Source of the DNA: Aureobasidium sp. EXF-3400
Taxonomy: Eukaryota; Ascomycota; Dothideomycetes; Dothideales; Saccotheciaceae
DNA: 64,000 nucleotides
Assembly: GCA_024195585.1 (NCBI GenBank)
Contig: SWBL01000034.1
Location: 153,425 to 217,424 of the forward strand
Direction of reading: 5' to 3'
The position numbers and the translations under genes are program-made. Every line of letters begins with the position of its first letter. Positions within the stretch are counted from its first letter, which is position 1. Below, in pieces: positions 42,866 through 54,708 of the stretch. The notes below the pieces were generated by a model. The model made no database searches and was not told the DNA's origin. It was given only the letters and a program-made list of their open reading frames with translations.

Positions 42866-45118
42866 TTACTCCATGCCGGAGTAGTTGCCTTTGTCCTCGC
42901 TGGACTGGCGATCGGTGGCCTGGCGATCGCTGCCCTTGCCCTTGAGGAATGGAATCATCTCACGCCAGAAAGTGTTTGGTGGGTCCAAGAAAGTGGCTTC
43001 GTAAGCATCGATGGCAGGACGTTCCCAAACGAGGTCGGTGGTCATTGGTCGCTGAAGCTTGGTTCTCTTGAACACCTTCCAGAAGGTGAAGAGGATGGGT
43101 GCGAGCAAAACCATAGTGTACTGCAATTCACACGTTAGCTGGTTAAATCATTGCGATCTGGATATGTGAGATCACTTACGTAAATGAAGAAGTTGTCGAC
43201 AGACCAGGGGGCGAAAGAAGTGTAGCCGTAGCAGGTGACAATCATGATCATCCAGGCAAGTCCGATGTAGGCAGAGTAAGGTTGGAACCAACCACAGTAA
43301 GGAAGGAGCTTTCTGTCAACACCCTGAGCCTTCATTGCGCGCCAGAAGAAGATGTAGGTGACAGTCATAACGATGTAGTTGATGATACCACCAGCAGTAA
43401 TCAAGTTAACCAACCAGGTGAGGACCTTGTTTGAGCCGCTAGAACACTGGAGGAAGGCCAAGCAGGGGAAGCACATGACAAACGCGAAACAGTAGATTGG
43501 GACACCGTTCTTGGTAGTGGTGCGGAAGAAGGGAGGGGCACGGCCTTCAACAGCCATACCGTGCAGAGAGCGGGTGGCGCAGTAGGTGTAGGTGTTACCA
43601 GCGGAGAAGATGGAAGTAACAAGCAGTGCATTGACAAAGTCGGGGAGTCCAGTGATTCCCATCTGCTTCATAGCAATGACATAGGGAGAGGCGGCAGCGG
43701 TACCAGCACCGGCCTTGGTTCCGGTGACAATGGCGACAAGGTCGGGGTTCTTGGAGGCGCAGACGATGCCAGCGGCGAGGGCACCACCGATGAAGAAGAT
43801 TCCAAAACGATAGTAGACGGTCTTGAATGCGGTCTTGATGTAAGTGCGAGGGCGCTTAGCTTCAGCGGAAACCATGGAGATATACTCTGGGCCAACAACG
43901 CAGAAAGACGCGGACCAAAGGGCGGCAAGGAATCCTTCGAATCTACCAAGAGCGGCTTTGGATCTGAATTCTTGGAAAGCATTTCCATGTTCCCAGTTGC
44001 GGAATCCATAGGCGTCGTGTTGAGGGTTACCGCCGACCATGGTGACGAACGTGAAAAAGAAGAGGATGAAGATAAGGATGACTTTTCCGCCTGATAGCCA
44101 GAACTCGGCCTCGCCGTAAGCTTTTACTGCAAGGCAGTTGAGAAGACTAGAGAAATGTGTCAGCTAGAGACTTGTGGAGAGCCTGTTCAGGCTCAAGCGC
44201 TGGAGGTTGCTTTGGGCGCGAGTCGCAAGGGTAGGATCAAGAGACAAGGAAAACATCAATCACGATAGTCGCATGGGCGGCAATAGACCGGTCTTTCTCG
44301 GGCGCAAGGAAATAGGGTGCAAGGCAGGAGAATAGGTGCAAGGGCATTCTCCGGAAAAGAAAAGGCGCTCGGCAGAAAAGTCGCAAGGGAAGAAGGATCG
44401 GAAAGAGTCGCAAGGGAGGTAGTTGTCGCGTAGGAAGTCTTACCCATAAAGGACCTGCAAAGTTGTCAGCTTTCAACCACATTTCACGAAGACCTGATAT
44501 CTGCTCACAATGCAAGCAATCGGAACCGACCATGGCGGGATGTTGTCACTCCAGAAACCAAGGACGGTCGTCAATGCAGTAATTTCGAATGGAATAAGAA
44601 GGGCTCTGTACACATGTTAGATAAACCACTTCTTCTTGAGGTTCTCTTGAAGGCATCTTACTCATAAAGGAAGAAGTTCCAGCCAGCCATAAAACTGAGT
44701 GGGGGCGTCATTAGCAAATTGCTTGGCGTTGATGGCGGGGGCGGAGGCTTCATTACCCAAAGGCTTCATCAACGAACTTGCCTGCGAGACGAATAAATCC
44801 TCCCTCGACCGGATAGAGGATCGTCATCTCAGCGATGCAGTTATTCACTAAACCGAGGAAGCAAGCGTAAATGGCATATGCTAAAAAGAGTGATCCAGGA
44901 CCACCCTTCTCAAGGCCACCGCCGATGGAAACGAACAGAGCTGTACCGATGGAGCCTCCGATAGCAATCAATTGGATTTGTCTGTTACCGAGACGGCGTT
45001 GCAGGTGATCAGCATTGTCGTGAACGATACCCTCATCATGAGAGTCACGGGCGATAGGGTCTGATGGTGCTTGCGAGATGACATCGCCTGTCTTCTCGTT
45101 CTTCTCCCAGAACGGCAT
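42866..45118 (-). CDS. Amino acid permease (YAT/APC family)
   Basis: Six exons (45118-44757, 44694-44662, 44605-44509, 44454-44444, 44146-43180, 43120-42866) give 574 residues in one frame. The N-terminal tail ends at HLQRRLGNRQIQLIAIGGS, followed by GTALFVSIGGGL, the first membrane helix of fungal YAT permeases. Further helices run through FMAGWNFFLYEALLIPFEI and VILIFILFFFTFVTMVG to the C-terminal FFIYYTMVLLAPILFTFW, about 12 helices in all. The acidic and basic tail is cytosolic. These proteins import amino acids by proton symport at the plasma membrane; the substrate is not readable. The fourth exon has only 11 bp (coding V-L-Y and part of G) and the intron after it is 297 bp and full of a GTCGCAAGG-like repeat. 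The start is the first ATG; the upstream extension uses another codon. Confidence 0.92.
44222..44416. repeat. Interspersed GTCGCAAGGG decamers inside an intron
   Basis: Three exact GTCGCAAGGG copies (44222, 44380 and 44407) and four near copies (GTCGCATGGG, GGCGCAAGGA, GGTGCAAGGC, GGTGCAAGGG) lie within 195 bp, all in the same orientation and all in the long permease intron. Another near copy is at about 45307 upstream of the gene. Confidence 0.8.
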
Positions 45119-46034
45119 GATGGGCGAATGGATAGAGAAATCTAGAAAAAGTGAAATTTGTTGTATACAAAAACGGGCCTGCTGAAAGCACAAAAGAAAG
45201 ACGTGCGAGCACGCGATAGATATATAGAGGACCAAGACTCAAGAGGCGAACCAGAGACAAATATTCGACAGGGCCGCTACTGATCCAGGCGCGATCTTGG
45301 CCACTTGGGTCGCAAGGATTCGGACTCGTAAAAACGCTACTAGATGGGGCGAAGAAACCCACTCAAACCCAGTTCTGATAGAGTTGGTTCGCTAGCTCGG
45401 TAGCCTCACCGGGGTGTGTATGTTTTACCGAACCTTGCTAAACCCAAATTGCTTGATGGCAGTTTGCATGAAGGATTCGCTCTGTGACGCCGAGGAATTA
45501 GCAGTTACCTATCAGTGGTCGGTGATAAGAAAGAGGAAACCCTTACCTCATGTAGATATCAGGCAGATCCAGCCCTCAAAGACCTACTATTTCATTTTTA
45601 CCATGCCGAAGATGCTGCACTCAACGAGTCGTGTCTTCACCGCACAAAGAGTGGACCACATGCGGCTGGTGAGAATGAAGTCGCTTCAACCAGCACGCCC
45701 TTTCTAGACACGATCTGGCCGCTAAGCCTCGGAAGGGCGCGTACCGTTTCTCGCAGTATTTGCGACAGTCGCTGTAGAGTACGGAAGACGCTGCAACTAT
45801 CGCACGGTCATCTCCACCCACATCATCGCACCTCCACGTCTCGACGGCAGTGGTTTGAACAGGCGCGTCCCCCGCACCGTCTTATCAGCTCAGGACATGT
45901 ATCAGACAGACGCTGCAAGAGGCAACAAGATCCAGGCATCCAGGGACACCTCTCGGTAGTACCTCCAGGCTCCACGTGAGCAGTGGCTGCGGGGCTCCAA
46001 GATGTTGCGCCTTAGCCTGCGCGGCGTGGCTCAA

Positions 46035-46065
46035 CAGTTTGACGTCGGCGGCTGCCGTCAAACTG
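46035..46065. repeat. Perfect 10-bp inverted repeat (hairpin)
   Basis: CAGTTTGACG (46035-46044) and its exact reverse complement CGTCAAACTG (46056-46065) flank an 11-base spacer. It could be a terminator-like hairpin or an operator. No T run follows and no adjacent gene explains it. Confidence 0.7.
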
Positions 46066-46997
46066 CTGCTCGGGCACGGTCGGGGAGAGGCTGGGCGAAT
46101 AGCCGTTGATTTGAATGAACCATTCTCCACGGACATCTCCGGATTTGTTGTTTCAATTGGCCAGTGATGCGGACCTTAATGACCGATCTGATGAAATGGG
46201 TGTATCGACGATCATGGAAACAAAAACTTCTGGAGCGGTCGAGACGGAGAGGAAGTGTGTCACTGTGTGTGTGAAAAATCTGCGAGGTGTCACTGCATGA
46301 AGAAAATCTTCTGGCTGTGGGGTTGTACCTCTCGAATGTATCGCATACAATCACTGCAAGAAAAAAACACCCATCGCAAAGATCACCGACTTGCGATCCG
46401 ATACAACTCAAGTCTTGGGGTGCTTGCATCGAAACATTGGCGGTCTCGTTATTGCGTCCCAGCTCTGAGCTTTCAAACGCGCCAACGGCAGACCATCAAA
46501 GCCACGTCCGAACAACCTTTACAGTGTCGATTCATTCGAAGCGACGCTCAATTAATATCGTCATGGCCAACTCGATACCTGATATACGACACGAAAGTTG
46601 ATGTATGCTTTTGCCATGATTATCGCGCAAATCGCTGGCATTCCGAGCAAGAAGACAAGTATGTCAAATCTCCAGGTAACGTTGAAAGCTGAGCTTCGTT
46701 GATATCTCCTCTCGATCCTCCGCGCATCTTCATTCAACAGCCATCACTGTGTGCTCCTTGTCGTGACAACTCATCCGCACTCGACCGCTTGATCAGTCGT
46801 CTGCTTTTGTGAGACACGATCCTCCGCTTCCCCCGCAAGATTGGACCTCGTTCGTCGTCGCGCGTCTGGAGTATTTGGACGTCGACTGTTTGATATGACA
46901 TTCACACCTCGCAGAGCTGTCGGTTCAATGGAGTAGGGACTCAGGGGTATAAACTGTGCATATGGAAACTACGAAGAGACATACCATATGTATGGAG

Positions 46998-47083
46998 ACA
47001 TGAGTGGCCGTGGCTTCTGGCACAAAGAGCTTGTGACTGCTAAGGTGCAAGATTCAGTCAGAGGCCACGGCTATCAGACATGA
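46998..47083. repeat. Imperfect long inverted repeat
   Basis: The arm starting ACATGAGTGGCCGTGGC near 46998-47020 pairs with CAGAGGCCACGGCTATCAG and CATG near 47059-47083. The arms are about 20-24 bp with a few mismatches and a gap, and the spacer is about 40 bp. It could be the ends of a very small decayed inverted-repeat element or a hairpin RNA. Confidence 0.6.
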
Positions 47084-49957
47084 TCTGATCAACAGTGATA
47101 CTATTTACACGACGGACCGAGAGACTATGTCCTCCACCACAACACAACTCTTACATGAGTAGCCTTGCATTCTGGACTCGGATACTCTCGGTGCATGATA
47201 TCAGACTTTGAACTGTTATCTAGCAAGGCCATTTCGGATGCACTCATTGCGGCTAGACTTCATGGTAGAGCTGATCAATGACCGAACCACGACTTCACAA
47301 TGGACTCGACAAGAGACCCGCAGGAAAGCATTACGACACGAAACTGTTTTGCGGAGCTCTCGCAAGTTCACACACTCGTTGCGTTACGTACACGCACATC
47401 ATGGCACCACCTTGGCTCGATAGGGCAGCGCAGCGTACCATCTATACCATATCCAGCTAGACAAGAGGAGGTACGACGTCCAATGCCGAAGGAGGATGTG
47501 CAAAGTTGCGACGGTCCAGAGCCTGTGAGGCAGTGATCACACTGGAGATGATAACAGCGGTTCCTGCGGGCAGCGGCGTCGCCGGACATGCAGTCATTGG
47601 CTGGGATAGAGATCCTGCGAGTAAGAACCAGTTTCGGCAATGATTTCGGTGATGACGATTGTGGTTGAGACTGCCTCATGAGCTGTGAGACGGGACATCC
47701 CATGGTTGAGGCAGGAGAGGCATGCAGCGTTATCTTTGTGGAACCATGCAGCTTTCCTTTTCCTTCATTATTGGTTTTGGGCAAGCTAAGATCAATCACG
47801 CAAGACTTCTCAATCATGGAAGCGCTGCAAAGTGGATTGATCTCTACTCAGCGGCAGCATCCAATTTACTTCGTTTCTGTGGTAAGGCTACAATCATTCG
47901 TGCTCCTATGCGCTCGATGGCATTGAGTTTTTCCTACTCCAAGTAGAGACTCGGACAATATCAAGCACAGCAGGTCTAAATGATAGCACCGAAACTGGAA
48001 GTATATGGCAGTGGTGACGAATTCGCGACGTGGCTTTTGGTTTGCAACAAAGGTTTACGAGAACAACTCTAGTCCGCCGTTCTGCACAATACGGCTTGTG
48101 CCAGGTGAGAGTGCGCCGGCAGCGCTGTCGCCGGCATCATCCTCAGACATTCCAATGCAAGACAGCGTCCTCCTGTGCCAATCTACTTGTCCGATGATTT
48201 CAACTCATGACGGCAAGAAATAGATGCCTGCATGCGTTGTAAAATCATTCAATCGGCGTATCTTGTACTATTGGTATACTCGGAGATGCTTCGGGACGCT
48301 CAATTGGCGTTCGCGCATGTAGGATGGTCGGACCGTAAAGGGTAATAACTTGCCAAACGACAACAATCGATGCAGCGACTTATCTGCTACAACAACGACA
48401 ACGCAAGACCTTACATGACGAACAGGCATCTTCCGAGCTGTCCGCAACTGGGGATAGCGATGCAGTCAAGTTATCTGTTGTCGTTCTTTACCCCTTGATT
48501 ACTTGGTTTGTACTTAGTGACATGCTTTGTGAGTCGTTGACTCAAAGAGGCTATTCATCTCTAGGTGGTACAACCAATTTGGAGGTCCTAAAGAGCAGAC
48601 GATGCTTTCAAGCCTTGAGTGGATGGAGTATCCCTTGTGGGTTTTCATTGCCCAAGCACATGATCTGATTCTTTGATTGTTTCCTTCACCTGCCATCTCT
48701 TCGAGAATAGCTATCTGCCTACTTCCACCCCTGCAATGTCAGCAGTCACTGTATAGAGGAGTAGACTGATTGATACAGCATCGATCATTGTGCTCAACAA
48801 CACCATCTGGCATCTTCGCTTATTCGCTGGTGTGTACACGCGATATTCGACCATTGAGAAGCTCGATCATTCCGCCTCAAAATGACCTGGAAGATCCTTG
48901 GAAGTTATCTGCTCTGCTGAGTCGACAGGCCCTCCTCTTATCATGCTAAAACAGTAGCTGACGAGTTCTAGATTCGCCGCTTTCTCGATACCACTGCCAA
49001 TGCCCCTCTTCTCCTTCTCCTCGACAGTTGCCATCTCGAGCCAGAACTCAGAACAACGATCTCGATAACCAATTTGAAGCAATTACAGCAGCAATACTGG
49101 CACATTGATCGTCCTGCACAGTCTGGTAGCTTCGAGTCGCAATCGGACAAGCTAGAGAGACTTCGCCATTGACCTGTGATTTCTACACTTCTCCGTACTA
49201 CTTCACAACACCCGAATGATATTGTCGCTCGCACTGACAAGGCATGGACTGATTCTACTACGTCCGCAAGTCTGGAGGTTCTGGACACGCCACTAGCACA
49301 TACAAACACACGAAGAGCCGTCTTCGCTACTCATCGATCACGAGTATAATCTCCACTTGTTGGATATACCTTCATCATGACTATCAAATCTGTGTCTAGG
49401 TAAGATACATGGCATTCGTGCCTACCAGTTATTGTCAAGCGCCGATCGACTTGTCCAACAATCGAATAACATAACGAACCTTACGGACATAGAGTATTTG
49501 CATTCTTAGCATGTGATCGATCACTGGCTCTTGGAATGAGAAATGAAGGGAATATGTAAAGACAAGACTGCCGGGTCCATTGTTCACAAGACTATCACCA
49601 TCAGACATGAGCACTGCTGTTGAGATATAGTCATCTTGTGATATCAAAACTCAAAGCAAAGCTTGCTCTCTCCTCTGTTTCTCTTTTGCTTAGAACTAAT
49701 ACAAACAATTAGCTTTTATGAGCTTGCTTTCTTAACTTTGCAATGCTTAAACTTCAGGCTTCACTTACTTATGAATACCTAACCACATTTACCAAAGTTC
49801 ACAGGACAATCCCACCGTCAAACTTCTCTTCATAATAAACCCATCTCCAACACGCTTAACCCTCTATCAAGAACCTGCATCCCACTACCACGATTCCGAA
49901 ACTTCACCCTCCACCCCCTCTCCATCAAAATACCGCCACCACCTCTCCTAACCCAGG

Positions 49958-50010
49958 AACAACATCCTGACAAGCAAAACAAGGGCAAAAGAAGGGTCTC
50001 GCCGGTTATC
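49958..50010 (-). pseudogene. Partial, decayed copy of the tRNA-Pro 3' end and flank
   Basis: The stretch AACAACATCCTGACAAGC, the following AAAACAAGG and then GGGTCTCGCCGG repeat the 3' flank and last bases of the tRNA-Pro gene about 150 bp further on (50113-50152). The copy has small indels and loses tRNA identity after the acceptor stem. A tandem duplication followed by decay is the simplest reading. Confidence 0.6.
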
Positions 50011-50139
50011 GTTCGTAAAGCTTTGTTCCATGCTAAGCTTAATCCTAGGCTTCATACCTACCTAAATCTACCAAAATTCACTAAAATACTGCTACTACCC
50101 CTCTAGAGCCATAAACAACATCCTGTACAAGCAAAACAA

Positions 50140-50247
50140 GGGTCTCGCCGGGAATCGAACCCGGGACCACTCGCAATTGGCTTAGAGTTTTCAAGATGCT
50201 GTGAGGCACCTCCCTAAGCGAGTATCATACCGCTAGACCACGAGACC
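50140..50247 (-). tRNA. tRNA-Pro(AGG) with a 36-nt intron
   Basis: The reverse complement gives a perfect seven-pair acceptor stem (GGTCTCG/CGAGACC), D arm GTC...GAT, anticodon stem CTCGC/GCGAG and T arm CCGGG-TTCGATT-CCCGG. The loop begins TTAGG, so the anticodon is AGG. The discriminator is C, as in eukaryotic tRNA-Pro. A 36-nt insertion just 3' of the anticodon fits a canonical tRNA intron. Confidence 0.93.
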
Positions 50248-51499
50248 TGATCAATTGATGTAATCGATACAAAAATGGTCACCAAGATCGATTATATACC
50301 TCAACAACAACGATCGCTCTGCGAAGTCGAAAACAATTGTGGCTGAGTTTTGCAATCTCACATGTTTCGCTTTTTGGCTTTTGTGCGAACGCAAACACGG
50401 GAAACGGATGCGCAACCGAAGCGGGCGGCAGAAAAAGCGGGGTGGAAACTCCAAAGCAGGAAGTCCATGTGCTTCGCATTCGCAGACAAGATCAGGCGGT
50501 GAGATGTGATTTTGAATTGATTGACAGGCAGAACCGAGGCAAGATTTCGCATGTGCCTCTCACCTGCACAAACCCAGCAACAAGGGACAGATCTGACGGC
50601 CATGTTGTGGTTCCTGGGAGTTGGCAGAGGGGGATGAGAAGGTTAAAACAGAGATTGGCGAAAGCATCCATGAAACCATCAATGGAGTTTCTGCAGATCT
50701 TCGTTATTCAAGTACACGCCTTCTTGTCACCACTATGTTTTGTCGGCGAAACTTGTCAACTATTCAGACAAGAAGGTTGAAGAAAAGGACCTTTTCTCTC
50801 CAATGGACAGACTGGAGAAGGATGCGAAGCGGGGCACCTCCGGGGCCTCCGTACAAGTACAGGATGGAGTCGGTGGTATGTCGGCGATGTCGAAGATATC
50901 ATGCGCGATCTGATGGAACAGGTGTCACTATGTAATGGTAGAGTATTGGATTAGGGCGTAGTTAGGGCTCGAGCGTTAAACAATCCTCGAGAAACAGAAG
51001 GTCCAAACAGAACACGGGACGGTCCCGTGGTATTCGGCACCGAGTAGCGAGCACTTCGCCGACATGCTTCGAGAAGGACATGTTGCATTGATTGTGTTGC
51101 AGACAAGAGCCATGGCCAGACATAGCAAGAGTTGATACGGAAGTCACCAAGGAGAAGAGCCTTACGCCAGTCCAGGCCTATATCCAAGCGGCATGAAACA
51201 GATGCAGCAGTTGAATTCTACTTGCTGGTTGGATCAAGTTGGGTCATACACGGTCATCTGAGCAAGCGGCCTCGGTAGCAATCTCCAGATGCAGGGACGC
51301 ACAGCTCATGTGGCTTGTCTTTGCCCCGCAGCTCGTGTACAAGGAGAGTTCGAAGCGGTCCAGAAAGTTAGACCAGGTCATTGCGGGGCGGGGCCGGGGG
51401 TCGAAGAGAGAGGCAGAGATGATGTGAATCGTTTTTCCGTATGTTGTGTTTTTTCATTCACCCTCTCATCAATCGATCACACACGAGGAGTCATACAAG
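50248..51499. other. Intergenic upstream of the zinc cluster factor
   Basis: 1.25 kb without a supportable gene. The plus frames at 50337-50780 and 50621-50935 have no domain. The part nearest 51500 should hold the promoter and 5' leader, with CT-rich sequence just before the ATG. Confidence 0.55.
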
Positions 51500-53871
51500 A
51501 TGACAACACCACCCGATACGACAACTCACAGACACGATGTGAGCCACAGCCCTGGAGAGGACTCGACATCGCCAGGCATCAAGCGAGACGCCCCACTGGA
51601 CGATGAGGCCGAGCGAAGCAAGAAGCGGCGCATCACTCGAGCGTGCGACTTGTGCAACAAACGTCGAGTCAAGTGCGATGGACAACAGCCATGTTCGAGA
51701 TGCGCAGGACACGATGTGTGCGAGTATCAAAGAGCAGTCTACAAGCGGGGAAAGCCCAGTCGTTCGGCCTTGCTGGAGCGACAGAATGGACACAAGCAGG
51801 AAGCCGCACCCGCACCTCCCCTACCTGCCCCTGCTCCTGCTCCGGTGCCACAACAGCAACCGCTACCGCTACAGCAACAACACACCCAGCCGCCGCCTCC
51901 ACCCACCGTTTCCATCTCCGCCAATTCGACCATAACAGATCCGGCGCAACACTCTTCGGCATATGCTCGACACAGCTCCTTCGGAACTGATCATGGCATG
52001 CAACCATTCATGCATCGCCCGAGTCTGGGAGAACGCCATGCTTCAACCGTCACCTTGGACAGTAATGCAAATATGTGGAATGGCCGATACTCGATTGACT
52101 TGGGCACCGCTGCTTTCAACACATCAATGACCGCTCCTGTTTTTGGTGCTGAAGATGGCGGCTCAGAGACAAACTCAGGGGGTGCTGGACATCCCAAATA
52201 TCCTGTCCTTGTCCCACTTCTGCCATATGTTGCCTCCATCTTGACTGAAGCTCAGGCTGCGAGTCTTCTCGAACTCTACTTCACCAGCCAATTCAACACT
52301 TTCATGCACCCTGTTTGTCGTCATGTACATGCTTTTGTTTTCCGTAAAGCTTCGGTGATGAGCAAGGAGAATCCTCGAAGTTGCAGTCCAGCTTTACTTG
52401 CAAGTATGCTGTGGGCAGCTGCCGAAACAGGAGGTCCAGAAACTCTGTCTTGGTCACACTCGAAGCGCATCAACATTTGCAGGAAATTGCGGCTGGTTAC
52501 GATTCGCTTGCTACACCCCTTGGTTCACTCGGATATTGGCTGTGTGCATGAGTTGACCGATGGACCCACCAGAAAGCTTCAAGAATCAAGTTCGGGCACA
52601 CTTGACGATGTCATAACGTATATTCACATTGCTGCCATCACATCTGCCAGTGAAGAAAAGGCAATGAGCATGAGATGGTGGCATGCAGCTTTTGCTCTCG
52701 CGCGAGAACTTGGTCTGAACAAGGAGCCCATCTCTGGCTCATCCATTCCAGGAGTATCACCAACAGCTAACAACCAGAGCATGATTGAATTCGAGAGTGA
52801 TCCTTGGCTGGGATTGAACTCGTTTGACTTTGACAACGGTCTCGCACAGTACATGGATGCTGCAGATACCGCACAACCCGAGGTGGATCAAGAAACGCTA
52901 GAAGAGCGAAGAAGAACCTGGTGGTTGCTCTACATTCAGGATCGTCATTTAGCACTCTGCTACAATCGCCAAAACGCCTTACTGGATGCTGAATGCGAGG
53001 ATCTTCTGTTGCCTCTGGATGAGGCATCCTGGCAGTCGGGCACTTTCTCATCACTCACACAACGCCCACAGTTTCCTTCTTTCGAATGCACTGGTCACAA
53101 CATTTACGGCTGGTTTCTGCCATTGATGACAATTGTCGGCACCATACTCGACTACAACCACTTGAAAAACCATCACACTCTTGGCAAACTCTACTCGGAA
53201 GGTCAACGCGTGCAATCTCAGGTGTTGCTGCAACTCGACAATTACGAGCAGAGTCTGGTTCGATTCGAGCAACAAGCATCAGCATTGGACTATCAAGACA
53301 TTCATCATACGAAAACAGTCGTTGCATACGCAAAACTTGTCATTCAAGTCTCGCGAGTCTTGTTAGCAGGCAAATGGGACCCTATGTCTCTGTTCGACGA
53401 CCGAGATCTCTTCATGGCTACCCCTTCATTCACCACGACCATAGCCAACGCCATTGCAGCTGCGGACAACGTCTCACACATCCTGGATGTCGACCCGGAT
53501 CTCGGTTTCGTACCTTATTTCCTCGGCATTCAATTGTTGCAAGGCAGTCTACCACTCCTCCTCATTGTAGATCGACTGCAAACAGAAACGGACCCGAAGA
53601 TAATCAACGCTTGTGAGGTCATTATTCGCGCGACTGAGGCTTGCGTTTCGACTCTGGACACCGAGTATCAGGTAACACCTCTTCCATCTCTTATTCCATG
53701 ATTGCGATACTGACTTTCTTCTCACAGCGCAATTATCGTCAAATTCTCCGCTCTGCGGTCACACAAGCACGAGGCCGCTATGTACCACAAAAAGAAACAC
53801 AATACCGACGACACACCGTCCTCGCTCTATACCGCTGGACAAAGAACGGCACTGGCATTGCACTACGATAA
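51500..53871 (+). CDS. Zn2Cys6 transcription factor, XlnR/AraR-like
   Basis: Exons 51500-53671 and 53728-53871 with a 56-bp intron give 771 residues. A basic KKRRITRA leads into the zinc cluster (first Cys about 49, last about 75; CDLCNKRRVKCDGQQPCSRC), followed by a basic linker and Pro/Gln-rich tracts. The fungal-specific regulatory domain follows: CSPALLASMLWAAAETGG, then GTLDDVITYIHIAAITSASEEKAMSMRWWHAAFALARELGLNKE and EERRRTWWLLYIQDRHLAL. These blocks resemble XlnR-type activators of xylanase, cellulase and pentose genes. The C-terminus ends after the intron in a short basic helix. True XlnR has a different zinc cluster sequence, so this is a relative, not clearly the orthologue. A role in plant-polymer use is inferred. 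The start is the first ATG in frame. Confidence 0.88.
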
Positions 53872-54634
53872 ATTACAGGAGCAAAGGATTGAACACGAAT
53901 TATCATGACAACAAGGGCGTTCGGTTGGAGCTCACACGACTTTGCAGAGCAGCGCAAGATAAAACAGCACAATTGTTAGCTGCAGACCACATTTATCTTT
54001 GGAAGGTTTCGGCCGCGGTATTTCGGCTGGAGCTGGTATTGTTATACATACCCTCGTTTTACCATTCTAATGTACATTTCTTGGACGATACCAATACTAT
54101 CCCCACCAATATTGGAGGTTTTTCATAACTTTTGTGCCTGTGAGTGTGTTCCAGACAAGATGCTACATCACGTTTGGCATACTGTTGGCATCACAAGGTT
54201 CTTAACCACATACTAAGAGGACAGGGTGCTACTACTAACAAGTTCTGCAATCATTGTCGACGACATTGCTCGACCAGCAAAGATATTCTCTACTATCCGT
54301 AGTGATTATCAGTAATCTCGTGAGTCTGAATACACGCTGGGATATATCAGAGAACATTACTATGTGTGGTTGCCGCATCAACATCAAAAACAGCTTTCAA
54401 CTCTCGTCTGTCAAAAACCTTCATCAAGCCCAATACTCCGTTTACCCACCACCCATGTCCAAAATAGAGAAGGACAAAAGAAACTGTTCTCTTGCGACAG
54501 GAACCGCTAGCCATCAAGACTATAATACGCTCCAAGTTATCCATCCGAAGTCCTGCAAAAATTCACTGAGGCCCCACCAAATCTCACCACCACATATTCT
54601 AGCCAAAAAAGTACAGTGAGCATCAGCAAAACAA
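53872..54634. other. Intergenic, 3' of the zinc cluster factor
   Basis: About 760 bp. Two plus-strand open frames (53889-54128 and 54254-54619) lack ATG-context support and any domain. No gene is called. Confidence 0.5.
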
Positions 54635-54708
54635 TGATTCCGCCCGGGTTCGAACCGGGGACCGCCTGTGTGTTAGACAGAAGTGATAACCAACTACACC
54701 ACAGAACC
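54635..54708 (-). tRNA. tRNA-Val(AAC)
   Basis: The reverse complement folds as a standard 74-nt tRNA without an intron. Acceptor GGTTCTG pairs with CGGAATC (G2:U71 and T6:G67 wobbles). The anticodon stem is TCTGT/ACAGG with loop CTAACAC, giving AAC. The T arm is CCCGG-TTCGAAC-CCGGG, and the discriminator is A. Confidence 0.93.

Larger units (their letters stand above)
45119..50139. other. Gene-poor region
   Basis: Five kilobases without a supportable protein gene. Open frames on both strands (for example 45515-45979, 46255-46692 and 48968-49309) are short, rich in Arg/Ser/His and have no domain, signal peptide or convincing splice partners. The first 300 bp upstream of 45118 should hold the permease promoter. 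Two inverted repeats and a partial tRNA copy are called separately. A noncoding transcript is possible but nothing shows it. Confidence 0.55.

Noticed and set aside
44237..44533. A 98-codon minus-strand open frame
   Set aside because: It runs through the end of a permease exon, an intron, the microexon and the long intron; its Leu/Pro/Arg content comes from the decamer repeats.
45515..45979. A 154-codon plus-strand frame
   Set aside because: Rich in Arg, Ser, His and Cys without any conserved block; no transcript features.
51500..53871. Calling this gene xlnR itself
   Set aside because: The zinc cluster differs from the XlnR form I know; only the regulatory domain blocks agree, so I keep it as a relative.
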